Positions 7,572 to 16,059 of a stretch of 64,000 nt of DNA are shown in pieces (the stretch's first letter is position 1; each line of letters starts with the position of its first letter). The stretch covers positions 1 through 64,000 of the forward strand of contig CAAGKM010000031.1 of assembly GCA_900770395.1 (NCBI GenBank), read 5' to 3'. Under the pieces are notes generated by a model, which worked only from the letters and a program-made list of their open reading frames with translations, was not told the origin of the DNA and ran no database searches. The translations under genes and the position numbers were made by a program. Source of the stretch: an uncultured Prevotella sp. (GTDB lineage Bacteria; Bacteroidota; Bacteroidia; Bacteroidales; Bacteroidaceae).

Positions 7572-8672
7572 TTAATATATTTTTAATCTGTTTTCTATTT
7601 TCTCCTGCAGCCGCCGTGTCTTACGGTCTCTCAGCGGCGGCAATATCACATATCCCTCATCGAGTAGCGTCATATCCTCCATTACCGCCATGAGCCTTGC
7701 GGCGAAGCGGTCGATGTCGTGATACGAGAGAGTCTCTACAAGTTTCTCCTCGTTTATCTCGTTTCTGTACAGCAGTTTCTGCAGCTGCACTAAACTGTTT
7801 ACCGAAATCATATTGTGCGAGGCTTCCTTCTGAAGCGCCCTTATCACATAAAGCGCCTGCTCATTGGCATCTGTCATTGTGAGCGTGAAAGTCCGTGCCA
7901 GCTTGAAGCCCTTTGGCATATAGCATGGTATCGACTTCACGTCGGGAACTGTCTGAGGTCTTGCCCCTGTCAGCTCCATTCCCCTGCTCACCACATCCAT
8001 TATGTTCTCGTGGTGTGCGTAGAGCAGTATCTGCCTCCAGCTGACGGCATCGCTCAGCGAGCAAGCGGCGTTCTGTCTGTCACCCTCCACCCATCTTGCG
8101 TCTCCTGTGACACCAGCCTTTATAAGTGTGGCGAGAATGTCGCGGGTGTCGTCGCTCATCAGCTCCAAGGTGTTTGAGTCGAGCACCTTATTATATATAG
8201 CATACACGCTGCGCGCCATGTCAGCCTCGCTTATCTTGCAGGTTGTGACAGCATTGAGCACCACCTCAATGCGCGGATTAGACGTGAACCGTCTGATACA
8301 CCGCTGCTCCATGTTGCCCATTGCAATGATGGCGTATGCGTGTCTTACCATACGGTGGAGAAAGGCGACGAGCCGCGGCAGGCGGAAGGTAAGGTAGCGG
8401 TCGCGCATCACCCACGGCTCTAATTGTCCATGCGGACTGAGTACGATGCGGGCGCCATGATGGGTGCCCCAGTATGCGGCAATCGCCACCGACGAGTGCC
8501 AGCAGCCGTGCAGGTGCACGATGTCGGGCTTGATGTCGGCGAGCATCTTGCGGAACTGCGCCAGCGATGTGGCAGCAGCGTTGACAGCATAAAACGACAT
8601 CTTGTCGGAGAGCATGGCAACATATTGGGTTATCATGCTGTCGGCATCAGGAGTGTAATGTAATATCGTCAT
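7572..8672 (-). CDS. Glycosyltransferase-like protein with GT4-type N-terminus and divergent C-terminus
   Basis: A 366-residue protein. Residues 1-140 look like the N-terminal Rossmann half of a GT-B glycosyltransferase: KPDIVHLHGCWHSSVAIAA, GARIVLSPHGQLEPWVMRDR and AIIAMGNMEQRCI. The second half does not show the expected nucleotide-sugar domain; I see no glycine-rich motif and no E-x7-E. Instead it is charged and helical (EASHNMISVNSLVQLQKLL, LRDRKTRRLQEKIENRL). It may be a derived or non-catalytic member acting in cell-envelope glycan assembly. It lies between a GT2 gene (29-nt gap) and fbp (2-nt gap). Confidence 0.6.
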   Translation of the reverse strand: MTILHYTPDADSMITQYVAMLSDKMSFYAVNAAATSLAQFRKMLADIKPDIVHLHGCWHSSVAIAAYWGTHHGARIVLSPHGQLEPWVMRDRYLTFRLPRLVAFLHRMVRHAYAIIAMGNMEQRCIRRFTSNPRIEVVLNAVTTCKISEADMARSVYAIYNKVLDSNTLELMSDDTRDILATLIKAGVTGDARWVEGDRQNAACSLSDAVSWRQILLYAHHENIMDVVSRGMELTGARPQTVPDVKSIPCYMPKGFKLARTFTLTMTDANEQALYVIRALQKEASHNMISVNSLVQLQKLLYRNEINEEKLVETLSYHDIDRFAARLMAVMEDMTLLDEGYVILPPLRDRKTRRLQEKIENRLKIY

Positions 8673-8701
8673 GCCATCAATATATATTTATTGTTCTTTT
8701 G

Positions 8702-9280
8702 TCACTTCATAAGCACGGCATTTGCTGCCCATGCCGCACTGTCGCACGATGCCGTGAGCGGTCCCTTACAGATAAGTGTGTCCTTGCGCACCAGGACGTT
8801 GTTGAGTGGCATCTCGAAACACTCGCTTCCGCGAACCTTGCGTCTCAATCCGAAAGTCTTGCGCCAACGCTTCAGCTGCTTCAGGAGCGACCCGCGGTTT
8901 ATCTTGCAGGGAGCAGCCACACAACTCACTCCCCCGCTCTGCGCCTCTGCCATCAGCGAGGCGAGCCACTGGTTGTTCTCCGGCACATAGTCTATATCGG
9001 CAAGCGCCACCCATTCGCCCTTGGCTGCCTTTGCCCCCACAGTGAGCGCCAGACGGCGACGCTTGCGGTGGCTTGAGGCGGGTATGAACGTGGTATAAAG
9101 CTGCGGATAGTCCTGCCTCATGCGCTTCAGCACGTCGGGAGTACTGTCGGTGCTGTGGTCGTCGACCACTATCACCTGCAGCTCGCCCTCCACCTCCTGC
9201 TCAAGATACTTGCGAAGGTTGTTCTTTATCTCCGATCCGTTGTCATGAACGGGTATCACAATTGCAATATTTTCCATCAT
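8702..9280 (-). CDS. Glycosyltransferase family 2 (short)
   Basis: A 192-residue GT-A type protein. The N-terminus has IAIVIPVHDNGSEIKNNLRK, then VIVVDDHSTDSTPDVL (nucleotide-binding strand with DD) and KGEWVALADIDYVPENNQWL (DxD-like acidic motif). A basic stretch SLLKQLKRWRKTFGLRRKV follows. It ends at about 190 residues without membrane helices, shorter than most GT2 enzymes of 230-300 residues, but no frame break is evident. It lies 40 nt after lysA. The substrate cannot be inferred. Confidence 0.75.
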   Translation of the reverse strand: MMENIAIVIPVHDNGSEIKNNLRKYLEQEVEGELQVIVVDDHSTDSTPDVLKRMRQDYPQLYTTFIPASSHRKRRRLALTVGAKAAKGEWVALADIDYVPENNQWLASLMAEAQSGGVSCVAAPCKINRGSLLKQLKRWRKTFGLRRKVRGSECFEMPLNNVLVRKDTLICKGPLTASCDSAAWAANAVLMK

Positions 9281-9320
9281 AATAACTTCACACTAAACAC
9301 TGAACACTTCACACTGGACA

Positions 9321-10499
9321 CTAAATATCCATCAGCTGCTCATCGGTGTAGCTTCGCGGCAACTGACGGCAGTTGTATTGTGACGCCATTATCTCGCCAT
9401 AGGCTCCTGCCGAGTAGAATCCGATGAGGTCGCCACGCTTGGTGATGGGCAGTTTACGGTCTTTTCCGAACACGTCGCTCGACTCGCAGATAGGTCCCAC
9501 CACATCGTAGCAGTCCTCCTCACCGCCTTTGGCATTGAGGTTCACAATTTTGTGATAAGCGTCGTAAAGCGCCGGACGTATCAGCTCAGTGAAACCAGCG
9601 TCAACAATCACAAACTTCTTCACGGCAGCCTCTTTCACATAGAGCGTCCTCGCCACCATCATACCGCACTGTCCCACGATGGAACGTCCAAGCTCAAAGT
9701 GCACCTGCTGTCCAGGACGCAACTTGAGCAGCCTGGCGTAAGTGTCGAAATAGCTTTTGAAATCAGGCACGGCGTTGACATCAGGATTGTCGTAGTCTAT
9801 TCCAAGACCTCCACCAACGTTTATATTCTTCATGCTAATACCTTGACGGTCAAGCTCATCCTGAAGTTCATTAATGCGATTGGCGAGCGCAGAGAAGTCA
9901 TCCATCTCCAATATCTGACTGCCAATGTGGAAGTGTAGTCCTATATATTCCACGTTCTTCATGCTGTTGGCAAGCGACACCACCTTGCTGATGTCCTCCA
10001 TCGCAATGCCGAACTTATTCTCGGCAAGTCCCGTGGTGATGTTGGCATGAGTATGCGCCCCAACATTCGGATTGATGCGGAACGCCACACGAGCTACCAC
10101 TCCCCTGTCTGCTGCAATCTCATTGATAACCTCAAGCTCGGGAATGCTCTCCACATTAAAGGCGAAGATACCGGCATCGAGTCCAAGCTCTATCTCCCAG
10201 TCAGCCTTTCCCACTCCGGCAAATACAATCTTGTCGGCAGGAAATCCCGCTGCGATGCACGCCTGTATCTCACCGCCGCTCACGCAGTCGGCTCCGAATC
10301 CCTCGGCGCTGATTATCCTCAGCAGCTTAGGGTTGGTGTTTGCCTTCACCGCATAGTGCAGGTGGTAGTTATCATGCCCCTGCATCGCCTGCCTCACCTC
10401 GCCTAATGTGTCGCGCAACAGGCGGGTGTCGTAATAATAGAACGGCGTTTGAATCTCACCGAATTTCTCCACCGGCAGTGTATATTGTCCTAATTTCAT
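9321..10499 (-). CDS. lysA: Diaminopimelate decarboxylase
   Basis: A 392-residue PLP enzyme (fold-type III) that decarboxylates meso-diaminopimelate to L-lysine. The Schiff-base lysine is in HYAVKANTNP (K52). SGGEIQACIAAGF, NVGGGLGIDYDNPD and the catalytic CESSDVFGKDR (C near 338) are present, then GAYGEIMASQYN. Length is typical for the short Bacteroidota form. It follows lysC by 36 nt, putting the first and last lysine-pathway steps side by side. Confidence 0.95.
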   Translation of the reverse strand: MKLGQYTLPVEKFGEIQTPFYYYDTRLLRDTLGEVRQAMQGHDNYHLHYAVKANTNPKLLRIISAEGFGADCVSGGEIQACIAAGFPADKIVFAGVGKADWEIELGLDAGIFAFNVESIPELEVINEIAADRGVVARVAFRINPNVGAHTHANITTGLAENKFGIAMEDISKVVSLANSMKNVEYIGLHFHIGSQILEMDDFSALANRINELQDELDRQGISMKNINVGGGLGIDYDNPDVNAVPDFKSYFDTYARLLKLRPGQQVHFELGRSIVGQCGMMVARTLYVKEAAVKKFVIVDAGFTELIRPALYDAYHKIVNLNAKGGEEDCYDVVGPICESSDVFGKDRKLPITKRGDLIGFYSAGAYGEIMASQYNCRQLPRSYTDEQLMDI

Positions 10500-10535
10500 A
10501 AAGCCTATTATTTTGTGAGTGTGAAGTGAAATTTC

Positions 10536-11855
10536 TTAATTATTAAACAGAGTGTCGCTCAGGCTTTGCAGGGCTCGCTTCTTGTCGCTCTCCTTGATGA
10601 GAAACGAGATGTTATAGTTGCTGCCTCCGTAAGAGATCATGCGCACAGGGATGTCCTTCATAGCCTCAGTGGCAAGGGTCTCGAAGCCCACGTTGCTCCA
10701 GTCGAGGTCGCCCACCACGCAGATGATGCACATATCCTTGTCCACGGTCACGGTGCCGTACTTCTTCAGCTCGTCCACAATGTCATTGAGACGTGTGTCG
10801 TTGTCAATGCTCATCGACACGCCCACCTCACTTGTGCACACCATGTCGATGGCGGTGTTGTAGTTCTCGAACACCTCGAACACCTTACGCATGAACCCTG
10901 TGGCGAGAAGCATACGGCTGCTCTTGATTTTGATGGCTGTGATGTTGTCCTTGGCTGCCACCGCCTTTATCTTGCCATGCTCGGTGGCATTGCTGATGGT
11001 TGTGCCCTCAGCCTCTGGCTCCATGGTGTTGAGCAGGCGCACGGGTATTCCTGCAAACTTGGCTGGCTGCACGCATGTGGGGTGCAGTATCTTTGCGCCA
11101 AAGTATGCTAATTCGGCAGCCTCCTCGAAGTGCAGCTGGTGCACGGGAGAGGTGTGGTCAACGATACGCGGGTCGTTATTGTGCATACCGTCGATGTCGG
11201 TCCATATCTGGATTTCCTCTGCTCCCATTGCCGCACCAATGAGCGATGCACTATAGTCGCTTCCGCCGCGCAACAGGTTGTCCACCTCACCGTAGGCGTT
11301 CTGGCAGATGAACCCTTGAGCCACATATACCTGATAGCCCTCATTATTCTTCATCACCTCAGTGAGATGCTCCTTGATGAATGCTGTGTCGGGCTCCGAG
11401 TTCTTATCGGTGCGCATAAACTCTAAAGAATTGAGCAGCACGGCCTTGATGCCCTGCTCCTTCATATAGTTCACCACCATGTTGGTGCTCATAATCTCGC
11501 CCTGTGCCACCACCTGCCTCTCCTCGAAACTGGTGAATGTGCCTTTGGTGAACGAGCGTAGGAACGTGAAACGCTCCTTTAGGATTTCGGCTGTGGACTT
11601 CTTCCATTCGTCAGTGGAATGCAGTTCCTCCACATGCTTCATGTATTTTGCCTCGAGAGCGTTGATAACATCGTTTGCGCCCTCGGGGTTTTTACGATAT
11701 AGATAGTTTGAAATCTCTACAAGTGAGTTGGTTGTTCCCGACATAGCTGAGAGAACCACAAACACTGGGGTTCCTGATGCTGTGACAAGGTCTGTCACGT
11801 TCTTCATTCTCGCTGGGGTACCTACGGATGTACCTCCAAATTTCATTACTTTCAT
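10536..11855 (-). CDS. lysC: Aspartate kinase (monofunctional, ACT domains)
   Basis: A 439-residue cytoplasmic kinase that phosphorylates L-aspartate, the entry step to lysine, diaminopimelate, threonine and methionine. KFGGTSVG at 5-12 is the ATP-binding amino-acid-kinase motif; RGGSDYSASLIGAAM and EIQIWTDIDGM complete the catalytic domain. From about 300 onward there are two ACT-like domains (AIKIKSSRMLLATGFM, TVDKDMCIICVVGDL), which in this family give feedback control by lysine or threonine. There is no fused homoserine dehydrogenase. Confidence 0.95.
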   Translation of the reverse strand: MKVMKFGGTSVGTPARMKNVTDLVTASGTPVFVVLSAMSGTTNSLVEISNYLYRKNPEGANDVINALEAKYMKHVEELHSTDEWKKSTAEILKERFTFLRSFTKGTFTSFEERQVVAQGEIMSTNMVVNYMKEQGIKAVLLNSLEFMRTDKNSEPDTAFIKEHLTEVMKNNEGYQVYVAQGFICQNAYGEVDNLLRGGSDYSASLIGAAMGAEEIQIWTDIDGMHNNDPRIVDHTSPVHQLHFEEAAELAYFGAKILHPTCVQPAKFAGIPVRLLNTMEPEAEGTTISNATEHGKIKAVAAKDNITAIKIKSSRMLLATGFMRKVFEVFENYNTAIDMVCTSEVGVSMSIDNDTRLNDIVDELKKYGTVTVDKDMCIICVVGDLDWSNVGFETLATEAMKDIPVRMISYGGSNYNISFLIKESDKKRALQSLSDTLFNN

Positions 11856-11892
11856 AGTCCTATTGTGATATTTGTTATTTTTTACTTATTTA

Positions 11893-12591
11893 TTATTCGA
11901 AGTCGGCAATCACCATGTTATAGTTGTCTGTGATGTTGTCGAGCTTACCGTCCTTGCAACGGTATACTATGCCTGGATAGCGGTCGAGCAGCGGGATGTT
12001 GTGGGTGGACATCACGATTGCAGTGCCCGTGTTCGAGATGTCCTTCAGCAGCTCGATGATGTTGTTGGCGGTCTCGGGATCAAGGTTGCCAGTAGGCTCG
12101 TCGGCAAGTATCACCTTAGGATGATTTAGCATTGCTCTGGCTATTGCCACACGTTGCTGCTCGCCACCCGACAGTTCCTGGGGGCATTTGTCGCGCTTGT
12201 CCACCAGTCCCACGTCGGTGAGCACCTCGATGATACGCTGGTCAATCTCCTTCTTGTTCTTCCATCCCGTTGCCTTGAGCACAAAGCGCAGGTTCTCATA
12301 CACACATCGGTCGTCGAGCAACTTGAAGTCCTGGAAGATTATTCCCATCTGGCGTCGCAGCGCCGGCACGTGCTTGCGTTTGATGTTCATCAGACTGTGG
12401 TTGAGCACTGTCGCCTCTTCAGCCTCAGTCACGTCAACCTCGAAATATACCGACTTGAGCAACGACGACTTGCCGCTGCCCACCCTGCCGATGAGATACA
12501 CAAACTCGCCCTCATCCACATGGAAATCAACATTTCCCAATACCAGTTTGTCATCCTGGTATATATTCACTTTCTTATAATCTATCAGCAT
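11893..12591 (-). CDS. ftsE: Cell-division ABC ATPase FtsE-like
   Basis: I start the gene at the ATG at 12591 (MLIDYKKVNIYQDDKLVLGN, 232 residues), because the longer frame to 12717 would overlap hisIE and adds a non-homologous segment. Walker A is GRVGSGKSS (35-43), the ABC signature LSGGEQQRVAIARAM is near 140, and Walker B is VILADEPTGNLDP. FtsE pairs with the membrane protein FtsX to activate peptidoglycan hydrolases at the septum. No ftsX lies nearby, so the partner must be elsewhere. It sits between hisIE (7-nt gap) and lysC (37 nt). Confidence 0.88.
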   Translation of the reverse strand: MLIDYKKVNIYQDDKLVLGNVDFHVDEGEFVYLIGRVGSGKSSLLKSVYFEVDVTEAEEATVLNHSLMNIKRKHVPALRRQMGIIFQDFKLLDDRCVYENLRFVLKATGWKNKKEIDQRIIEVLTDVGLVDKRDKCPQELSGGEQQRVAIARAMLNHPKVILADEPTGNLDPETANNIIELLKDISNTGTAIVMSTHNIPLLDRYPGIVYRCKDGKLDNITDNYNMVIADFE

Positions 12592-12598
12592 AGTGCTA

Positions 12599-13213
12599 TC
12601 AGTGTTTATGCCAGTTAGGGTCGTGGCGCACCTGCAGTTCCCTCGCCATATCCTCAATGCGTAGTCCTTTGCTGGTGAGCAGCACGATGAGATGGTAGAG
12701 CATGTCACTTCCCTCATAAATCAGCCGGTCGTTGGTGCCGTTGGTTGCCTCGATTACCAGTTCGAGAGCCTCCTCGCCCACCTTCTGTGCCATGCGGTTC
12801 AGTCCGTCCTTGAAGAGCGATGTAGTATAACTTCCCTCGGGCATCTCCTCATGACGCTTATTGATGAAGTCCTGCAGCTCAGTGAGGAACAGCAGCGGGT
12901 TAGCCTCGTTCTTCTCTCCCCAGCAGGTGTCGGTGCCTTTGTGGCAGGTAGGTCCCACGGGATTCACCTTCACAAGCAGCGTGTCGTTGTCGCAGTCCAC
13001 GTCGATGCTCACCAAGTTGAGGAAGTTGCCCGATGTCTCTCCTTTAGTCCACAGACACTGGCGTGTGCGACTGAAGAATGTCACCTTCTTTGTCTCAAGA
13101 GTCTTGTTGAGTGCCTCTTGGTTCATATATCCTAACATGAGCACCGTCTTTGTTGTGGCATCCTGAACGATGGCAGGAACAAGTCCGCCACACTTTTTGA
13201 AATCTATTTCCAT
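12599..13213 (-). CDS. hisI: Bifunctional phosphoribosyl-AMP cyclohydrolase / phosphoribosyl-ATP pyrophosphohydrolase
   Basis: A 204-residue fusion carrying out histidine steps 2 and 3. Residues 1 to about 105 are the HisI cyclohydrolase with metal and substrate motifs SRTRQCLWTKGETSGN and CHKGTDTCWGE. From about 110 the HisE pyrophosphohydrolase follows: LFKDGLNRMAQKVGEEALEL with its MazG-like acidic helix. Fusion in this order is usual in Bacteroidota and enterobacteria. It lies 62 nt after hisF. Confidence 0.95.
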   Translation of the reverse strand: MEIDFKKCGGLVPAIVQDATTKTVLMLGYMNQEALNKTLETKKVTFFSRTRQCLWTKGETSGNFLNLVSIDVDCDNDTLLVKVNPVGPTCHKGTDTCWGEKNEANPLLFLTELQDFINKRHEEMPEGSYTTSLFKDGLNRMAQKVGEEALELVIEATNGTNDRLIYEGSDMLYHLIVLLTSKGLRIEDMARELQVRHDPNWHKH

Positions 13214-13275
13214 TATCTTTATTTATTATTTTTTCTTTTTATTATTTCGGGCAAATGGAGCTTATAGTCATAGCC

Positions 13276-14034
13276 TTATGCCCTCACAATTATTCCCTCT
13301 CCCTTGAGATAAGCCTTCAGCTCGGGTATTGGAATCTCACCGAAGTGGAACACGCTGGCTGCAAGCGCCGCATCGGCATGACCGATGGTGAATGCGTCGC
13401 GGAAATGCTCTTTGGCGCCTGCTCCGCCACTGGCTATGACGGGTATTGTCAGCTTGTCGGCAAGCTCAGCCAAAGCCTCATTGGCATAACCAGTCTTCAC
13501 TCCGTCGTGGTTCATCGAGGTGAAGAGTATCTCGCCTGCTCCACGCTCCTGTGCCTCCTTTGCCCACTCGAACAGTCCACGCTCGGTGCGCTCTCTGCCG
13601 CCTTTCAGGTAGCAGTGCCAGCCGTCGGCATCCAGCCTTGCGTCGATGGCACACACACACACCTGACTGCCAAATCTCTGCGCAATCTCGTCGATTAGCT
13701 GTGGGCGCTTCAGAGCGGCGCTGTTTACGCTTATCTTGTCGGCACCGGCATAGAGCATGCGCTCCACATCGTCGATGGTGTTAATGCCACCGCCCACTGT
13801 AAACGGGATGTTTATGCGGCGTGCCACCTTTGTCACCATGTCGGTGAAAGTCTTGCGCCCCTCAAAGCTGGCGGTTATGTCGAGATATACCAGCTCGTCG
13901 GCACCGGCACGGCTGTAAGCCTCGCCCAGTTCCACGGGGTCGCCTGCCGAGCGCAGGTTCACAAAGTTCACTCCCTTCACGGTCTCGCCGTTTCTTACGT
14001 CAAGGCAGGGTATTATGCGTTTTGCCAATGCCAT
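13276..14034 (-). CDS. hisF: Imidazole glycerol phosphate synthase subunit HisF
   Basis: A 252-residue TIM barrel that uses ammonia from HisH to convert PRFAR to imidazole glycerol phosphate and AICAR. Catalytic D12 is in IIPCLDVRNGETVKG and the second aspartate is in CVCAIDARLD near 130. PFTVGGGINTIDDV and IPVIASGGAGAKEHF are the phosphate-binding loops. The start overlaps the end of hisA by 22 nt, suggesting translational coupling. Confidence 0.97.
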   Translation of the reverse strand: MALAKRIIPCLDVRNGETVKGVNFVNLRSAGDPVELGEAYSRAGADELVYLDITASFEGRKTFTDMVTKVARRINIPFTVGGGINTIDDVERMLYAGADKISVNSAALKRPQLIDEIAQRFGSQVCVCAIDARLDADGWHCYLKGGRERTERGLFEWAKEAQERGAGEILFTSMNHDGVKTGYANEALAELADKLTIPVIASGGAGAKEHFRDAFTIGHADAALAASVFHFGEIPIPELKAYLKGEGIIVRA

Positions 14035-14738
14035 AGTTCGTCAATATCTATTTTTCCTTCGTAAATTGCTTTTCCAAACACGGTTGCGGGTATTCCCGCC
14101 TCGTTGAGCGCCTTGATGTCGTCGATGCACGACACGCCGCCGCTCGCTATGAGGTTGATGTGCGGATATGCCGCCATAATCTCCTTATACAGCTCAATGG
14201 CGGGACCTGCCAGCGTGCCGTCCTTCGATATCTCGGTGCAGAGCACGTTCCTCACACCTTTGTCAATATAGTATTTCAGGAACGGCAGCAAATCCTCGGT
14301 TGAGTCCTCTTTCCATCCATTGATTGAGATTTTGCCGTGGCGCACATCGGCACCGAGTATTATCCTGTCGGCACCGTACTTCTCAAGCCAGCCTGCAAAC
14401 AACTCCTTGTTTGTAATCGCCACACTGCCCACTGTCACCATCGACGCTCCGTGACTGAACGCTTTTTCTATGTCATCGTCGGTCTTTATGCCGCCGCCGA
14501 AATCCACCACAAGACTGGTCTCAGTGGTTATCGCCTTCAGTGTATCCACATTCACGATGTGCTTCGACTTCGCTCCGTCGAGGTCCACCACATGCAGATG
14601 CCTGAAACCAGCTTTCTCGAAGCGTTTCGCCATCTCAACGGGCGAATTGGCGTAGACCGTCTTGCGGTCGTAGTCGCCCTTGGTCAAACGTACGCACTCG
14701 CCGCCAATTATGTCGATTGCAGGTATCAGCTCTATCAT
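14013..14738 (-). CDS. hisA: ProFAR isomerase HisA
   Basis: A 241-residue TIM barrel catalysing the Amadori isomerisation of ProFAR to PRFAR. D9 in IPAIDIIGGECVRLTKGDY and the aspartate in IILGADVRHGKI (near 129) are the acid/base pair; VVDFGGGIKTDDDIEKA and LIASGGVSCIDDIKAL bind phosphate. It overlaps hisH by 4 nt (ATGA) and hisF by 22 nt. Confidence 0.97.
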   Translation of the reverse strand: MIELIPAIDIIGGECVRLTKGDYDRKTVYANSPVEMAKRFEKAGFRHLHVVDLDGAKSKHIVNVDTLKAITTETSLVVDFGGGIKTDDDIEKAFSHGASMVTVGSVAITNKELFAGWLEKYGADRIILGADVRHGKISINGWKEDSTEDLLPFLKYYIDKGVRNVLCTEISKDGTLAGPAIELYKEIMAAYPHINLIASGGVSCIDDIKALNEAGIPATVFGKAIYEGKIDIDELWHWQNA

Positions 14739-15334
14739 TTTCCGGTAATGTTTAAGAAGTTGTCAATTATCCTCACTCCCACCTCGCCGCTCTTCTCGGG
14801 GTGAAACTGCGCTGTGTAGAAATTGTCGCGGCAGAGCGCGGCGGAGTAAGGCTGTATATAGTCGGTTGTGGCGATGGTGTCGGCGCACAACGGCACATAG
14901 AAGCTGTGAACGAAATACACGTAGTCGCCCTCGTTGATGCCAATGAACAGCGGCGACTTCAAGTCGTTTATCGAGTTCCACCCCATCTGCGGAACCTTAT
15001 CCTCGTGACGCTGCGGACGGAAGCGCACCACATCGGCATCAAACACTCCTATACAGTCCACATCGCCCTCCTCCGAGTGGCGGCACAGCAACTGCTGACC
15101 TATGCAAATGCCCAAAACGGGTTGCCTCAGTGAGCGTATCACATCGTCGAGCCTGCGTGCCTTGAGGTATTCCATTGCGCCCTTTGCCTCGCCCTGTCCG
15201 GGGAAGAGCACACGGTCGGCTTTCTGAAGTGTCTCCGCGTCGTCGGTGAGCACAGGGTTCACCCCGAGCCGCTCTAATGAGCTGATCACCGAATACACGT
15301 TTCCCGCATTGTACTTTACTATCGCTACGTTCAT
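14735..15334 (-). CDS. hisH: Imidazole glycerol phosphate synthase glutaminase HisH
   Basis: A 199-residue class I glutamine amidotransferase supplying ammonia to HisF. The nucleophile is C77 in VLGICIGQQLL; the His-Glu pair is in AQFHPEKSGE near the C-terminus, and FPGQGEAKGAM is the oxyanion-strand region. It is the first gene of the his run in this window; hisG, hisD, hisC and hisB are not present. Confidence 0.97.
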   Translation of the reverse strand: MNVAIVKYNAGNVYSVISSLERLGVNPVLTDDAETLQKADRVLFPGQGEAKGAMEYLKARRLDDVIRSLRQPVLGICIGQQLLCRHSEEGDVDCIGVFDADVVRFRPQRHEDKVPQMGWNSINDLKSPLFIGINEGDYVYFVHSFYVPLCADTIATTDYIQPYSAALCRDNFYTAQFHPEKSGEVGVRIIDNFLNITGK

Positions 15335-15363
15335 TGTATATACTACTCTATAATATTAAGGTG

Positions 15364-15394
15364 CAAAGGTACTATAATTTTTTCATCCATGCAA
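15364..15394 (-). promoter_or_regulatory. Promoter of the hisH-fbp transcription unit
   Basis: On the minus strand TTG (15394-15392), a 20-bp spacer, then TACCTTTG (15371-15364). This fits the Bacteroidota -33/-7 pattern and lies 30 bases before the hisH ATG. Confidence 0.7.
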
Positions 15395-15522
15395 GCGTTT
15401 ATGTTTCTATTAACAGAATTTTACGTTTTCAAAAAATAGTATCAGCCCGGACTAATATCGTTTTTGACTGTTAAATAAAATGCAGCTTTGGCGACTCTAA
15501 ACGCAACAAAAGCCACCGGGCA

Positions 15523-15894
15523 TGTAATTATAATTCTGAAAAATTTCCACATAATTTTTTTGCAATCTGGAAAAAGCGGAATGAATATATATGCGGTTTT
15601 TAAACGGTGACGAAACAAAAGTCTCAAACCGTCGAATCTTTTTCAATGTGCGTTCGAACAATTTGCGCCCCGCGTTCGAACTTTTTTTTAGTTTCGTCGA
15701 ACATTTGCAACGGAAATTGTTCGAACGCCGGACGCAAATTGTTCGAACGCACAAAAGTAAAGAAATACAACAAATGTAACAGTTTAATTTTTAACGAGTT
15801 ATAAAACGTGATATTCGGGCATATTTTCGTTCAAAGAGACGTTTGGATGATTTCACGCGATTCTCAGAAGCCATGTTGTTATAAAATTTCATTA
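15523..15894. repeat. Conserved-ended intergenic element with 22-bp periodic array, copy 1
   Basis: A 372-bp non-coding element. Its left block TGTAATTATAATTCTGAAAA (15523 on) and right block GCGATTCTCAGAAGCC with TTGTTATAAAATTTCAT (within 15848-15894) match the ends of the element at 32810-33183 in the same order and orientation. The centre (15630-15752) holds units spaced 22 bp, listed separately. No convincing ORF was found. It accounts for most of the 725-nt gap between hisH and the sigma-factor gene. Confidence 0.7.
15630..15752. repeat. Array of GTTCGAAC palindromes with 22-bp period
   Basis: Units beginning CGTTCGAAC lie at 15651 and 15673, with degenerate units at 15630 (CGTCGAATC) and 15695 (CGTCGAACA): steps of 21, 22 and 22 bp. 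On the other side AAATTGTTCGAACGC occurs at 15714-15728 and 15736-15750, again 22 bp apart, inverted relative to the first set. The outermost 20 bases (15648-15667 and 15733-15752) are a perfect inverted repeat. Confidence 0.8.
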
Positions 15895-16059
15895 TTCTCA
15901 TACATTGGATTTTACCATAACAGCGCAATCCGAACAATTAAATAAGAAATGTTAAAAAGTGCCTTTTACATTTTACTTTCAGTGGATTCAATCGTCAGAA
16001 TTAATGAAAACAGCACACGGCAATGCCGTTTGGCACCATATATAAATAAAGAAAAGGGA

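Noticed and set aside
11893..12717. Longer ftsE form starting at 12717
   Set aside because: The extra 42 residues overlap hisIE, are Cys-rich and unlike FtsE; the ATG at 12591 gives the normal N-terminus.
15523..15894. Retron or diversity-generating element
   Set aside because: Inverted repeats in a non-coding region invited the idea, but no reverse transcriptase or variable-protein gene lies in the window.
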